From: Candidatus Magasanikiibacteriota bacterium
GTDB taxonomy: Bacteria; Patescibacteriota; Patescibacteriia; Magasanikbacterales; 2-02-FULL-50-9b
Assembly (NCBI GenBank): GCA_026396555.1
Contig: JAPLWO010000016.1
Coordinates: forward strand, 1 to 9,362
Reading direction: 5' to 3'
DNA length: 9,362 bases
This document shows, piece by piece, positions 1 to 6,541 of the stretch. How positions within the stretch are numbered: the first letter of the stretch is position 1; each line of letters starts with the position of its first letter. The notes under the pieces were generated by a model. The model saw nothing but the letters and a program-made list of their open reading frames with translations. It did not search any database and was not told the origin of the DNA. A program made the translations under genes and the position numbers.

Positions 1-682
1 TCATCATTGATGTAAAAATAAACAACGACTTTACCATTGGAAGATACCACAAAATCGCAAAAGATGCTAATGGAAACATGATCAAATACGTCAGGTCACC
101 CCCCGTCGCTTTCTGATTTAGTTTTTTCATTTTGAAAATAATGTCTACAACCAAAACAACACCGACAAGCGCTGCCCAAAATAAACTACGCTGACCAACG
201 TCAAACGCAATAAAATCTTTTGGCGTTGATCCGTATTGATACGAAAAAAAGAGCGTATTCAAGCGACCCGGATATTCAACAAAAGAATATAAAATTTTCG
301 ACAGCTGCGCACCAGAAATTCCTGTGATAAAAACCTGATACAACAATACCAACACCAACAACTGAATCGCGAGTGATAAAGTTTTTGCCCATGGTCGAAT
401 CTTATTTTTGCGCATGAGCAAACGAATGTGCTCTTTCATATACATCGGATCTGCGCGAAAATGTTTTTCTGCAATTGCAACATCTTCCTGCATTTTTTCA
501 ATCACTATTTCGTTGCGACCTTCCACAATTGAAAGTGGAAGCAATACGACACGCAAACTAACAGTCAGTGCAACCACTGCCCAGCCTAAATTTTGTCCTG
601 CAACTGTTGAATATAAATACACCAATAAATTTACCAATGGTTGGTATAAATAAATTTGCCAAATATGAGAAAGGAGATCCAT
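1..682 (-). CDS. yidC: YidC/Oxa1-family membrane protein insertase, 3' end beyond the window
   Basis: Inserts membrane proteins into the cytoplasmic membrane, alone or with SecYEG. The frame opens at ATG 682 and stays open to base 1, giving 227 residues without the C-terminus. The N-terminus (IWQIYLYQPLVNLLVYLY) is the usual YidC opening before TM1. TM1 follows with the family's conserved groove arginine in LTVSLRVVLLPL (R44). Residues 52-100 form a charged cytoplasmic helical hairpin (KMQEDVAIAEKHF...). Further membrane segments lie at about 102-120, 165-183 and 197-225, the last ending LWYLPMVKSLFIFTSM, which resembles the final YidC core helices. There is no large periplasmic domain of the Proteobacterial type, so this is the short Gram-positive/CPR form. 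It sits 33 bp downstream of the NADH dehydrogenase gene and has no Shine-Dalgarno. The usual rnpA/rpmH neighbours are not on this side. Family call confident; length unknown. Confidence 0.88.
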   Translation of the reverse strand, partial: MDLLSHIWQIYLYQPLVNLLVYLYSTVAGQNLGWAVVALTVSLRVVLLPLSIVEGRNEIVIEKMQEDVAIAEKHFRADPMYMKEHIRLLMRKNKIRPWAKTLSLAIQLLVLVLLYQVFITGISGAQLSKILYSFVEYPGRLNTLFFSYQYGSTPKDFIAFDVGQRSLFWAALVGVVLVVDIIFKMKKLNQKATGGDLTYLIMFPLASFAILWYLPMVKSLFIFTSMM

Positions 683-721
683 AGATAGTATCAGCGTATC
701 ATGATGACGCTGTTGTTACAA
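683..721 (-). promoter_or_regulatory. Possible weak promoter for yidC, overlapping a short inverted repeat
   Basis: On the minus strand TTGTAA (721-716, containing the upstream gene's stop codon) is followed after 17 nt by TGa-TACGCT (-10 at 698-693), ending 10 nt before the ATG. The -10 matches only 3 of 6 positions but carries the TGn extension. The same bases contain CAGCGT...ACGCTG (693-698 with its partner at about 704-712), which could fold into a 6-bp hairpin. There is no T-run, so it is not a convincing terminator. Read-through from the upstream gene is equally possible. Confidence 0.25.
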
Positions 722-1951
722 CTCAGATGTATCACGCTTCAACACGGCGTGCAGCATCCAATCAAGCGTAACTTTTGCACGATTGAGCGGGCTTGCGAGT
801 CGCTGAATAAATACAACGCGACGCATAATCCACGCGAGCGGACCGAAGAATCTAAACCCGCCTAATTCAGCAACGGCATACCAATCTCCAATCGGGATAA
901 TATCCCCTTTGCTTGCAAATTTAAACGGCTGCAATTTTTTATTTCGCAAAAGCGCCACGAAATTTTTCGCTGCGTGGCGCGCAGTTGCGGATGCTGCCTG
1001 ACCAGTTTGTGGAACCATGTACGCATTGGGCGACGTAATTTCCATATTGTCACCAATCACAAACACTTCAGGATGATCGACCAGCTGTAGTGTTTCTGTA
1101 GTTTGTAAAAAACCACGCTTGGTTAAATATTTTGAATCAACTAATTCCACGAGCGTTGATTTTGTGCCTGCTGCCCAAATGCGCAAACTTCCCGGAACGT
1201 GGCCGTCACCTTCGAGATGAATTTTATCTGCTTCACATCGAATCGCACGCGTATTCAACATTATATTTACGCCCATTTTTTTTAAACGTAATTCTGCAAG
1301 ATGCCCAAGTTCAGGATGAAATTGTTTTAACAATTGATCACCGCCATCGATTAAAGTAATTTTTACTTCATCAGGATTTACGTCAGGATACAACTCTCGC
1401 ATTTCATGAAACATGAGATCCGCGAGCTGACCCGCAAGTTCAACGCCCGTTGGTCCACCACCAATCACAACAAACGATAACAATGTTTTTCGCGTTTCTT
1501 CATCATGCTCATGTGCCGCTAATTCATAATGATGAATCACATGATTTCGAACCGTCACTGCGTCAGCAATTGATTTAAATGAAATACAGTGTTCATCAGC
1601 GCCCGGAATATTAAAATAATTCGGCTGTACACCAAGCGACACGATCAAATAATCGTACGCATGCGATCCTTGATTAGTCGTCACTATTTTCTTTTCAAAA
1701 TCAATTTGCGTAATTTCTGCTTGTAAAAATTTTTCGACGCAACAGTCGATAATTTCTCTGAGTGGTTCCGTGATGTGTGATCGCTCAACAGATCCTGTTG
1801 CAACTTCGTGGAGCATCGGATAAAACAAAAAATAATTCCACCGCGAAATCATTTGAAATGCTACAGTTGGTAAACCGTGAAGCTCTTTATGAGCCGTACG
1901 ATAAAATTCAACGCCCCCGAATCCGCCGCCGAGAATCACTATTTTTTTCAT
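716..1951 (-). CDS. ndh: Type II NADH dehydrogenase (NDH-2), FAD-dependent
   Basis: Single-subunit, non-proton-pumping enzyme that oxidises NADH and passes electrons through FAD to quinone at the inner membrane face. 411 aa from ATG 1951, a normal NDH-2 length. FAD-binding Rossmann motif GGGFGG at 8-13; NADH-binding motif VVIGGGPTGVELAG at about 161-173; second FAD motif VFVIGDNM at 296-303; quinone-side motif PQTGQAA at 314-320. The C-terminus (FFGPLAWIMRRVVFIQRL..., from about 368) is amphipathic and matches the membrane-binding helices of NDH-2. ATG 1951 was chosen because MKKIVILGGG starts directly at the Rossmann strand; an earlier start at 1984 would add 11 unrelated residues. The gene overlaps the end of the permease gene by 44 nt. 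No other respiratory gene is visible. A related FAD/NAD-dependent oxidoreductase with another acceptor cannot be excluded, but the C-terminus favours NDH-2. Confidence 0.87.
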   Translation of the reverse strand: MKKIVILGGGFGGVEFYRTAHKELHGLPTVAFQMISRWNYFLFYPMLHEVATGSVERSHITEPLREIIDCCVEKFLQAEITQIDFEKKIVTTNQGSHAYDYLIVSLGVQPNYFNIPGADEHCISFKSIADAVTVRNHVIHHYELAAHEHDEETRKTLLSFVVIGGGPTGVELAGQLADLMFHEMRELYPDVNPDEVKITLIDGGDQLLKQFHPELGHLAELRLKKMGVNIMLNTRAIRCEADKIHLEGDGHVPGSLRIWAAGTKSTLVELVDSKYLTKRGFLQTTETLQLVDHPEVFVIGDNMEITSPNAYMVPQTGQAASATARHAAKNFVALLRNKKLQPFKFASKGDIIPIGDWYAVAELGGFRFFGPLAWIMRRVVFIQRLASPLNRAKVTLDWMLHAVLKRDTSEL

Positions 1952-3002
1952 ATATTGGGTGATGATGTGCCTTCCAATAAGCACATATTAGCAAAAAAAT
2001 CTCAGTTGTACCACACGTTGCGCCCGCGATAGCAATCACAGATATAAATCCACGCGCGCCAACTATATATATAATCAACGGAATTCCAACGGCGAATGCA
2101 AGTGCTGTGTTTGGTTTGAAACCAAAATCCCATTGAAAGGTGCGTCGAAGTGCCTCTCCAATTGTCACAAAACTGGACGACATCGCAACCACCGCAAAAA
2201 TATTTCCGATCAACACAACGCGCGGACCAACAGCCGCACCTAATCCGATCGTTGCAATTTCAGTTGTATTCACGCCCGTTACCGCAACAACCGCGGCTGC
2301 AAAACCAACATACAAAACAATCGGGACTAATGACCCAACAAGCACTGCAAGTCGCAGCGCACGAGGATCTCGTCCGGTAATAATTTCTAATTCCGGAATC
2401 GCAGATGTTCCGTGAAACGCAAATAATAAAACGCCGTATGGAAGGAGCAGCGACGCCAGCTGTTTCGGCGCATAAAATTCTAAATTTGCACTTGGCACAC
2501 TTAGCATAATCAACACAACGATTACTACGGTTGTCACAATTGTCATGATCGCATCAAAATCAGTAATCACTCGAACACCGCGCAAAATAATTGTGGTGCC
2601 AAAAATAAAAAATAAAATTGCCCACGCAAAGGGTCGTCCACCAAACAACACCGACAAACTATCACCTTCCCCAATTAAATACGCAATCATCGCGCTTACA
2701 TGCAACAAAAAAAACACAGTGGCCATAATCCACATACCGACAGGCCCCAAATATTTTCGCATGAGTCCAGTGAGCTGCAAATGGTGCGGAGTTTTTATCA
2801 CGAGTTCTGCAAGTAACAAATGCACCACACACATGATGAGCCCCATGCCAACGATATAAAAAAGTCCAACAACAATACCAACTTGCGCGACTACAAATGG
2901 AATGCTGAGCATTCCAGCGCCGACAATCGTAGAAAACAAAACGCCCGCAGCACGAAGCCACGGAGCGTTAAATAATTGTATCGTGCGACGTACAAGGAGC
3001 AT
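1908..3002 (-). CDS. Amino acid permease, APC superfamily (aromatic/hydroxy amino acid type)
   Basis: Secondary transporter of 364 aa, probably importing an amino acid with H+ or Na+. TM1 carries STIVGAGMLSIPF (24-36), the unwound-helix GxG signature of the HAAAP/SLC38-like branch (Trp_Tyr_perm and relatives). About 10-11 hydrophobic segments follow, with a conserved-looking acidic stretch in TM6 (AFHGTSAIPELEIITGRDP, about 196-214) that resembles the FHG..IP.. motif of that branch. The C-terminus is short and basic (SDSRRRIRGR). The substrate cannot be read from the sequence. The start is ATG 3002, with a sigma70-like -10 box just upstream and no Shine-Dalgarno. Its last 44 nt overlap the NADH dehydrogenase gene, so the two are probably one transcript. 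Confidence 0.82.
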   Translation of the reverse strand: MLLVRRTIQLFNAPWLRAAGVLFSTIVGAGMLSIPFVVAQVGIVVGLFYIVGMGLIMCVVHLLLAELVIKTPHHLQLTGLMRKYLGPVGMWIMATVFFLLHVSAMIAYLIGEGDSLSVLFGGRPFAWAILFFIFGTTIILRGVRVITDFDAIMTIVTTVVIVVLIMLSVPSANLEFYAPKQLASLLLPYGVLLFAFHGTSAIPELEIITGRDPRALRLAVLVGSLVPIVLYVGFAAAVVAVTGVNTTEIATIGLGAAVGPRVVLIGNIFAVVAMSSSFVTIGEALRRTFQWDFGFKPNTALAFAVGIPLIIYIVGARGFISVIAIAGATCGTTEIFLLICAYWKAHHHPIYEKNSDSRRRIRGR

Positions 3003-3012
3003 AGATGATGCT

Positions 3013-3042
3013 ATTGTACCGCGCGAACAGTCTTAAGCGCAA
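3013..3042 (-). promoter_or_regulatory. Sigma70-like promoter for the amino acid permease, probable leaderless start
   Basis: On the minus strand TTGCGC (3042-3037) and TACAAT (3018-3013; 5 of 6 to consensus) are 18 nt apart. The -10 box ends 10 nt before ATG 3002, so transcription starting 6-8 nt downstream leaves only a few bases of leader. The -35 box is poor (3 of 6). Confidence 0.5.
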
Positions 3043-3059
3043 TATAAAAACAACGAACG

Positions 3060-3866
3060 TTATTTTAATTGCAACATGCCGCGCATTGAGGCAAGCAAAA
3101 AAAGAGCTGCAGCCGCAAGCACGATCGTTGGTCCTGTAGGAAGTGAAAAAGCTGCTGCGATAAAAAGCCCGCCAACCATTGAAATTGCAGCGACTAACAC
3201 ACTCACGATTATCATTCCTCGAAATGAACGCGCGATATATTGCGCAGTCGCAGCTGGCAAAATCATAAGTGCACTCATCAAAATTGCACCGACAACTTTT
3301 AAGCCGACTGCAACAACTGCAGCGAGCAAAACGAGAAAAATAGAATCTAATAAACCGACGCGCACACCATCAACACGTGCCATATCTTCATGCACCGCAA
3401 TTTTAGTAAGCGATCGAAAAGTGAAAAATAATACAACTGAAACTGCTGCGAGCAAAACTAAACTGACCCACACATCAACAGGACTTACTGCAATAATATC
3501 TCCAAACAAATATTGAAATAAATTTCCACGATATCCTTTCATTAAACTAATCAGCAACACACCTGCAGCGAGCGTTGTTGAAAATAAAACTCCGATAATC
3601 GTATCAACTTCTTGCTTGCCTGTTTGCTGCAAACGAGCAACCAACAAACCAACAAAAATACTAATCGCGAGCGCACCAAAAATAGGATTAATTCCAACCA
3701 GCAGCGCGAGCGCAACACCGGTCAAACTTGCATGCGCAACAGCATCTGTAAAAAATGACATGCGACGCACAACCACAAAAACGCCAAGAAGCGCCGCGGT
3801 CACGCCCATCAATACGCCGACGATCAGCGCGCGTTGAAAAAAAGGAAGTTGAATTACTTCAAGCAT
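3060..3866 (-). CDS. Metal ABC transporter permease (ABC-3 family, ZnuB/MntB/TroC-like)
   Basis: Membrane subunit of a zinc/manganese-type ABC importer; it would form the dimeric channel driven by the ATPase encoded just upstream. 268 aa from ATG 3866, typical for the family. About 8-9 TM segments start at FFQRALIVGVLMGVTAALLGVFVVVRRMSFFTDAVAHASLTGVAL; this VRRMSFFTDAVAHASL region (shared with ZnuB/TroC) is the clearest family marker and contacts the ATPase and metal path. GLKVVGAILMSALMILPAATA is the second strong match. Three in-frame ATGs (3881, 3872, 3866) lie close together and none has a Shine-Dalgarno; 3866 gives the smallest overlap with the ATPase stop (TGA at 3861-3859). Starts further upstream would add a His/Cys-containing tail read out of the ATPase's His-rich codons and are unlikely. 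Metal identity (Zn, Mn or Fe) is not determined. Confidence 0.88.
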   Translation of the reverse strand: MLEVIQLPFFQRALIVGVLMGVTAALLGVFVVVRRMSFFTDAVAHASLTGVALALLVGINPIFGALAISIFVGLLVARLQQTGKQEVDTIIGVLFSTTLAAGVLLISLMKGYRGNLFQYLFGDIIAVSPVDVWVSLVLLAAVSVVLFFTFRSLTKIAVHEDMARVDGVRVGLLDSIFLVLLAAVVAVGLKVVGAILMSALMILPAATAQYIARSFRGMIIVSVLVAAISMVGGLFIAAAFSLPTGPTIVLAAAALFLLASMRGMLQLK

Positions 3867-4578
3867 GTTCATGGTGTTCATGATTATGTGAAAAAAGTGA
3901 GGCGTGTGTTCCATACATGCGCTCAATCGTTTCTGCTGTTAACACAGATGCGGGCCGGCCGTGACAAATTTGATGTTTGTCGATGCATAAAACTTCATCC
4001 GCATATCGAAACACAACATCAAGATCATGCGAAATAATGATGATTGTTTTTCCATGATCCGTACGTAAATCACTCAGCAATCCGTATACGGTTTTTCCGC
4101 CGCCAATATCAATCCCCGCAGATGGTTCATCAAGACAGAGCACATCTGTATCACCTTGCAATGCATACGCGATGAGCACCCGCTGTAATTCTCCGCCTGA
4201 AAGTTCAGACATTTTTTTATCAGCCAAATGTCCGCCGCCCACGCGATCAAGCCATGTATTTTTATTTTCTTTTTTATGAAACCAAAAAGATTTTTTAGAT
4301 TTCAACAAAAAAAACTCACGCACGGTGAGTGGAAAAGATCGTGAGATCGAAATTTTTTGTGGAACGTATCCAATTTTAATACCTCGAGCCCACGTGATTG
4401 ATCCGCGCGACGGAATTAAATTCAACATCGCTTTCATGAATGTGGTTTTTCCCGCACCATTAGGACCGACAATTGCGAGCACTGCACCTCGATGTAACGT
4501 CACTGAAATATCCTGCACTACATCAATGCCGGATCGTTGTACTGAGACATTCGTTGCTGTAAAAACAACATCGTTCAT
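3859..4578 (-). CDS. Metal ABC transporter ATP-binding protein (ZnuC/MntA-like) with His-rich tail
   Basis: Cytoplasmic ATPase of the metal importer, 239 aa. Walker A GPNGAGKT at 38-45, Q-loop YVPQ at 71-74, ABC signature LSGGELQR at 126-133, Walker B VLCLDEP at 146-152, D-loop SAGID just after, and switch histidine H184 in IISHD. The substitution-free motif set indicates an active ATPase. The YVPQ...FPLTVREFF segment and the C-terminal CHGRPASVL...ERMYG region are typical of the Zn/Mn subfamily. The last 15 residues hold six histidines (HASLFSHNHEHHEHA), a plausible metal-sensing or buffering tail. The start is set by TAATG: the ATG shares one base with the stop of the upstream secreted protein, implying translational coupling. 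The permease gene follows with a short overlap. Confidence 0.9.
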   Translation of the reverse strand: MNDVVFTATNVSVQRSGIDVVQDISVTLHRGAVLAIVGPNGAGKTTFMKAMLNLIPSRGSITWARGIKIGYVPQKISISRSFPLTVREFFLLKSKKSFWFHKKENKNTWLDRVGGGHLADKKMSELSGGELQRVLIAYALQGDTDVLCLDEPSAGIDIGGGKTVYGLLSDLRTDHGKTIIIISHDLDVVFRYADEVLCIDKHQICHGRPASVLTAETIERMYGTHASLFSHNHEHHEHA

Positions 4579-5090
4579 TATTTTGTTTTCGTAATCGGTG
4601 CCGATGGCATCGTTATAATTTCAATTGCGGCAGCTCGAATTGTTCGTTTTGCTGCGTCGTATTTTCCAGTCACTTGTACACTGTAACCAATGTCCATTTG
4701 ATCAAATGTTTTTTCTTCACCTTCTTTTGTTACAATTTTTGTATTATCATCAATAGCAATGTAGCGCTGTGCATACGCTTTGATATGGTTCAAAACAGTT
4801 GCTTCGGTAATAATTACTCCGCGTGAACCTTCGTTCACACCGATAACTAAACCTTTCCATGAATCAGCCTTGCTTGCAGCGCTTTTATCAGCACCTTCAG
4901 CTTTTGACTTACATTCAACACATGTTTTTGAAACTTTTTTGACAGGCTTTTTAGCGACAGCCTTTTTTACAGGGGTCGCTTTTTTTGCACTCGAAACAGT
5001 TTTAACCGGTGCTTTGGTAGCAGCTGTTGCAAACTGTGGAGTGATGAGGATGAGGGCCGCTAAAACTGCTGTTGCGAATTTCTTTGGCAT
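4578..5090 (-). CDS. Secreted Lys/Ala-rich protein with a CxxC and an OB-like (DUF5666-like) C-terminal domain
   Basis: 170 aa. Signal peptide at 1-23 (MPKK, hydrophobic core, ATA/A cleavage site). Residues 24-56 are a flexible Lys/Ala/Val/Pro tract (KKATPVKKAVAKKPVKKVSK). C57 and C60 form a CVEC pair. A beta-rich domain from about 78 to 160 includes GLVIGVNEGSRGVIITEA and AIDDNTKIVTKEGEEKTFDQMDIGYSVQVTGKYDAAKRTIRAAAIEI; its pattern of 'value at a given setting, then GxxVxVxG' resembles the DUF5666/OB-fold proteins frequent in CPR genomes (recalled, not searched). It is first in the metal ABC operon, coupled to the ATPase by TAATG, and has the best promoter in the window. It is not a cluster A-I substrate-binding protein: it is far shorter and lacks that fold's long linker helix. 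The role is unknown. The CxxC might bind a metal or form a disulfide, but this is speculation. Confidence 0.8.
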   Translation of the reverse strand: MPKKFATAVLAALILITPQFATAATKAPVKTVSSAKKATPVKKAVAKKPVKKVSKTCVECKSKAEGADKSAASKADSWKGLVIGVNEGSRGVIITEATVLNHIKAYAQRYIAIDDNTKIVTKEGEEKTFDQMDIGYSVQVTGKYDAAKRTIRAAAIEIITMPSAPITKTK

Positions 5091-5101
5091 AGATTGAAAC
5101 G

Positions 5102-5130
5102 ACTATAGCACACAGGTGCAAGTTCGTCAA
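5102..5130 (-). promoter_or_regulatory. Strong sigma70-like promoter of the metal ABC operon
   Basis: TTGACG (5130-5125) and TATAGT (5107-5102) are exactly 17 nt apart, with a TGc extended -10. The -10 box ends 11 nt before ATG 5090, which predicts a leader of about 4-5 nt and therefore leaderless translation. No Fur/Zur/MntR-type palindrome is evident around it. Confidence 0.75.
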
Positions 5131-5162
5131 GGTAAAATGGCATTATTTAGCTTAAATTAGCC
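5131..5162 (-). terminator. Possible weak terminator after the prepilin peptidase gene
   Basis: On the minus strand GGC-ta-ATTTA-agc-TAAAT-aat-GCC (5162-5139) can form an AT-rich hairpin with a small internal loop, followed by ATTTTA. It lies between the stop at 5184 and the next promoter, where a terminator would be expected, but the stem is weak. Confidence 0.35.
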
Positions 5163-5183
5163 AAAAAATGACACTAAATTAAT

Positions 5184-5909
5184 TCAGAAAATCCAACGAA
5201 ACCAGAGCACCACAACCCACATTGCAGGGAGCAAAAAAGCGCCCATCGGAAGGGTCTCGTGGAGCTGTCGTTTCTTCAAACCAAGCATAATGAGAGCGAC
5301 GCACGCGCCAAGCACGTGAGCAATCACCAGGGTCAGGCCCAAATACGTCGGAAAACCAACTGCTGCGCCAATTACAAAACCAAGCGCAATATCTCCGTCC
5401 CCCACCCACGAGCCGCGCGAAATGGTATAGAGAAAAAAGTAAAAAATGGTACCGAGCAGCGCGCTCAACATCACCATCGGCATGACTGCGACTGAACTTG
5501 ATGCGGCGAACAACGCGAGTAGTGCCACAAGAACTGAGTAACCGCGCGGCACCACACTCCAACGCAATTCAATATAGAACAGCAGCAGCGTCGCAAACGC
5601 AAGAATGCACCACCACAATAAATCACGTGAACTTGTAAATCGAATTGCACCCAATCCAAAAAGAATTGCGCCGATCACTTCCATCATCCAATCTTCAACT
5701 AAAATTGCATTTCCGCAAGAATGACATTGTCCACCCAAACCAATATAAGAAAAAACGGGAATCAATTCCCACCACGCAAGTTTTCGTCGACACGCATCGC
5801 ACGTGCTGCGCGGGCGTGCGTTCGGACGATCCATGACAGAGCGTCCCAGCCATGCAAGAAATGAGCCGACAAAGGCGCCGAGTGCGGCAAAGTATATTGT
5901 GTAATACAC
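5184..5909 (-). CDS. pilD: Type IV prepilin peptidase (PilD/GspO family, A24), Glu at first catalytic Asp
   Basis: Membrane aspartyl protease that cleaves the leader of type IV pilins/pseudopilins and often N-methylates the new N-terminus. 241 aa from GTG 5909 (254 from GTG 5948). GAFVGSFLAWLGRSV near the N-terminus equals the family's GSFLNVxxxRL. Two CxxC pairs (C37/C40, C62/C65) flank LAWWELIPVFSYIGLGGQC, the classic N-terminal zinc/methylase domain. The GxGD motif is present as GDGD at 170-173 (D173), but the position of the first catalytic Asp reads FYIELRWSVVP, with E114. The C-terminal LPMGAFLLP corresponds to FGPFLALG. GTG 5909 was chosen because an extended -10 (5932-5937) lies inside the longer frame and because it gives the usual short hydrophobic N-terminus. 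No pilin gene is adjacent. The family is certain; activity is less so because of E114. Confidence 0.87.
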   Translation of the reverse strand: MYYTIYFAALGAFVGSFLAWLGRSVMDRPNARPRSTCDACRRKLAWWELIPVFSYIGLGGQCHSCGNAILVEDWMMEVIGAILFGLGAIRFTSSRDLLWWCILAFATLLLFYIELRWSVVPRGYSVLVALLALFAASSSVAVMPMVMLSALLGTIFYFFLYTISRGSWVGDGDIALGFVIGAAVGFPTYLGLTLVIAHVLGACVALIMLGLKKRQLHETLPMGAFLLPAMWVVVLWFRWIF

Positions 5910-5931
5910 ACGGGTAAAAGTTATTGATGAA

Positions 5932-5940
5932 AGTATATCA
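5932..5940 (-). promoter_or_regulatory. Extended -10 element for the prepilin peptidase gene
   Basis: TGaTATACT on the minus strand (5940-5932), an extended -10 with no good -35. Expected transcription start near 5925, about 16 nt before GTG 5909 and inside the longer possible frame. It lies just downstream of the terminator of the XRE gene, so a local promoter is needed. Confidence 0.45.
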
Positions 5941-5962
5941 CAGTGCACAACAAATAGAATAC

Positions 5963-6015
5963 AAAAAAACGTCCGACTTCCTGGCGCAAAGTTCTACGCA
6001 AGAAAGTGGACGTTT
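5963..6015 (-). terminator. Rho-independent terminator of the XRE regulator gene
   Basis: On the minus strand AAACGTCC (6015-6008) pairs with GGACGTTT (5974-5967). The stem continues inward as ACTTTCTTGCG against CGCCAGGAAGT with an odd mismatch or G-U pair, closing on a loop of about 10 nt. A run of seven T (5969-5963) follows. The stem is about 19 bp, the strongest terminator in the window, 22 bp past the XRE stop codon. Confidence 0.85.
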
Positions 6016-6036
6016 GAAACAGAGCCTCGAGACGAA

Positions 6037-6537
6037 TTACACGAGCGTAACGACTTGATCCGGAAATTCAACGGTAATGTGAAGCTTGCCGCCGAGCACG
6101 TGTGCGACTTGCATCAGTCGATTCACCGAGCACGGCCGCTTCTCCATCACGCTGAGCGTGGGTTGAGTGATGCCGAGACGGTGCGCGAGTTCAACCTGAG
6201 TGACGCCGCAATGTTCGCGCAGCTGCTTGACCGGATTCTTCGTGCGCAGAAATCCGCTGGCGCCTGCCTCCGCGAACAACTCGAGCGTCTTACTGACTGC
6301 TTCATTTACGGAACCTCGCACGAAATCCGGAGCAGTTCCGTAACCTGTCTGATCAGTGACCAAGCTGATGCCGAAACCCTGTTTCTCGCGGTACTGTACG
6401 ACGACCAGAATCTCACCGAGTTTCACATCGATCCACCAAAACCCGTCTTTCAGGGCTGGCAGCTGTACTTCGATTTCCACACCAGGCACAGCGTTTTCAA
6501 GCGCGCGACGAATCGAGTTGATCACCTTTGTGTTCAT
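6037..6537 (-). CDS. XRE-type helix-turn-helix regulator with an N-terminal 'GFGIS' domain, probably acquired
   Basis: DNA-binding protein of 166 aa. The C-terminal HTH spans about 103-150: KQLREHCGVTQVELAHRLG then ITQPTLSVMEKR as recognition helix, followed by VAHVLGGKLHITVEFPD, the tail of HigA-like and related XRE regulators. The N-terminal 90 residues (FWWIDVKLGEILVVVQYREK, then GFGISL and TGYGTAPD) match a small domain that I recall from XRE proteins in GC-rich bacteria; its ligand or role is unknown. The start is ATG 6537, with GGAGG four bases upstream, the only strong Shine-Dalgarno here. Base composition is clearly GC-richer than both neighbours and the gene has a private promoter and terminator, all fitting recent transfer. 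It is divergent from the MazF-like gene and could be its antitoxin/repressor, or merely its neighbour. The overlapping plus-strand frame (6055-6567) is a shadow. Confidence 0.8.
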   Translation of the reverse strand: MNTKVINSIRRALENAVPGVEIEVQLPALKDGFWWIDVKLGEILVVVQYREKQGFGISLVTDQTGYGTAPDFVRGSVNEAVSKTLELFAEAGASGFLRTKNPVKQLREHCGVTQVELAHRLGITQPTLSVMEKRPCSVNRLMQVAHVLGGKLHITVEFPDQVVTLV

Positions 6538-6541
6538 GATA

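Noticed and set aside
408..653. Plus-strand 81-codon frame at the left end
   Set aside because: It is antisense to the YidC-family frame, which is open for the full 682 bases and carries family motifs.
2140..2859. Plus-strand frames opposite the amino acid permease
   Set aside because: Thr/Ala/Pro-rich antisense shadows of transmembrane codons, without start signals.
3045..3062. Terminator after the metal permease gene
   Set aside because: Only AACG-tt-CGTT precedes a T-rich stretch; a 4-bp stem with a 2-nt loop is too small to support.
3076..3516. Plus-strand frame of 146 codons inside the metal permease gene
   Set aside because: Low-complexity Thr/Ala/Lys translation typical of the antisense of a hydrophobic membrane protein.
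4578..5090. Secreted protein as a degenerate metal-binding (ZnuA) protein
   Set aside because: Far too short, with a beta-rich C-terminal domain and no sign of the two-lobe fold or its His/Asp/Glu metal ligands.
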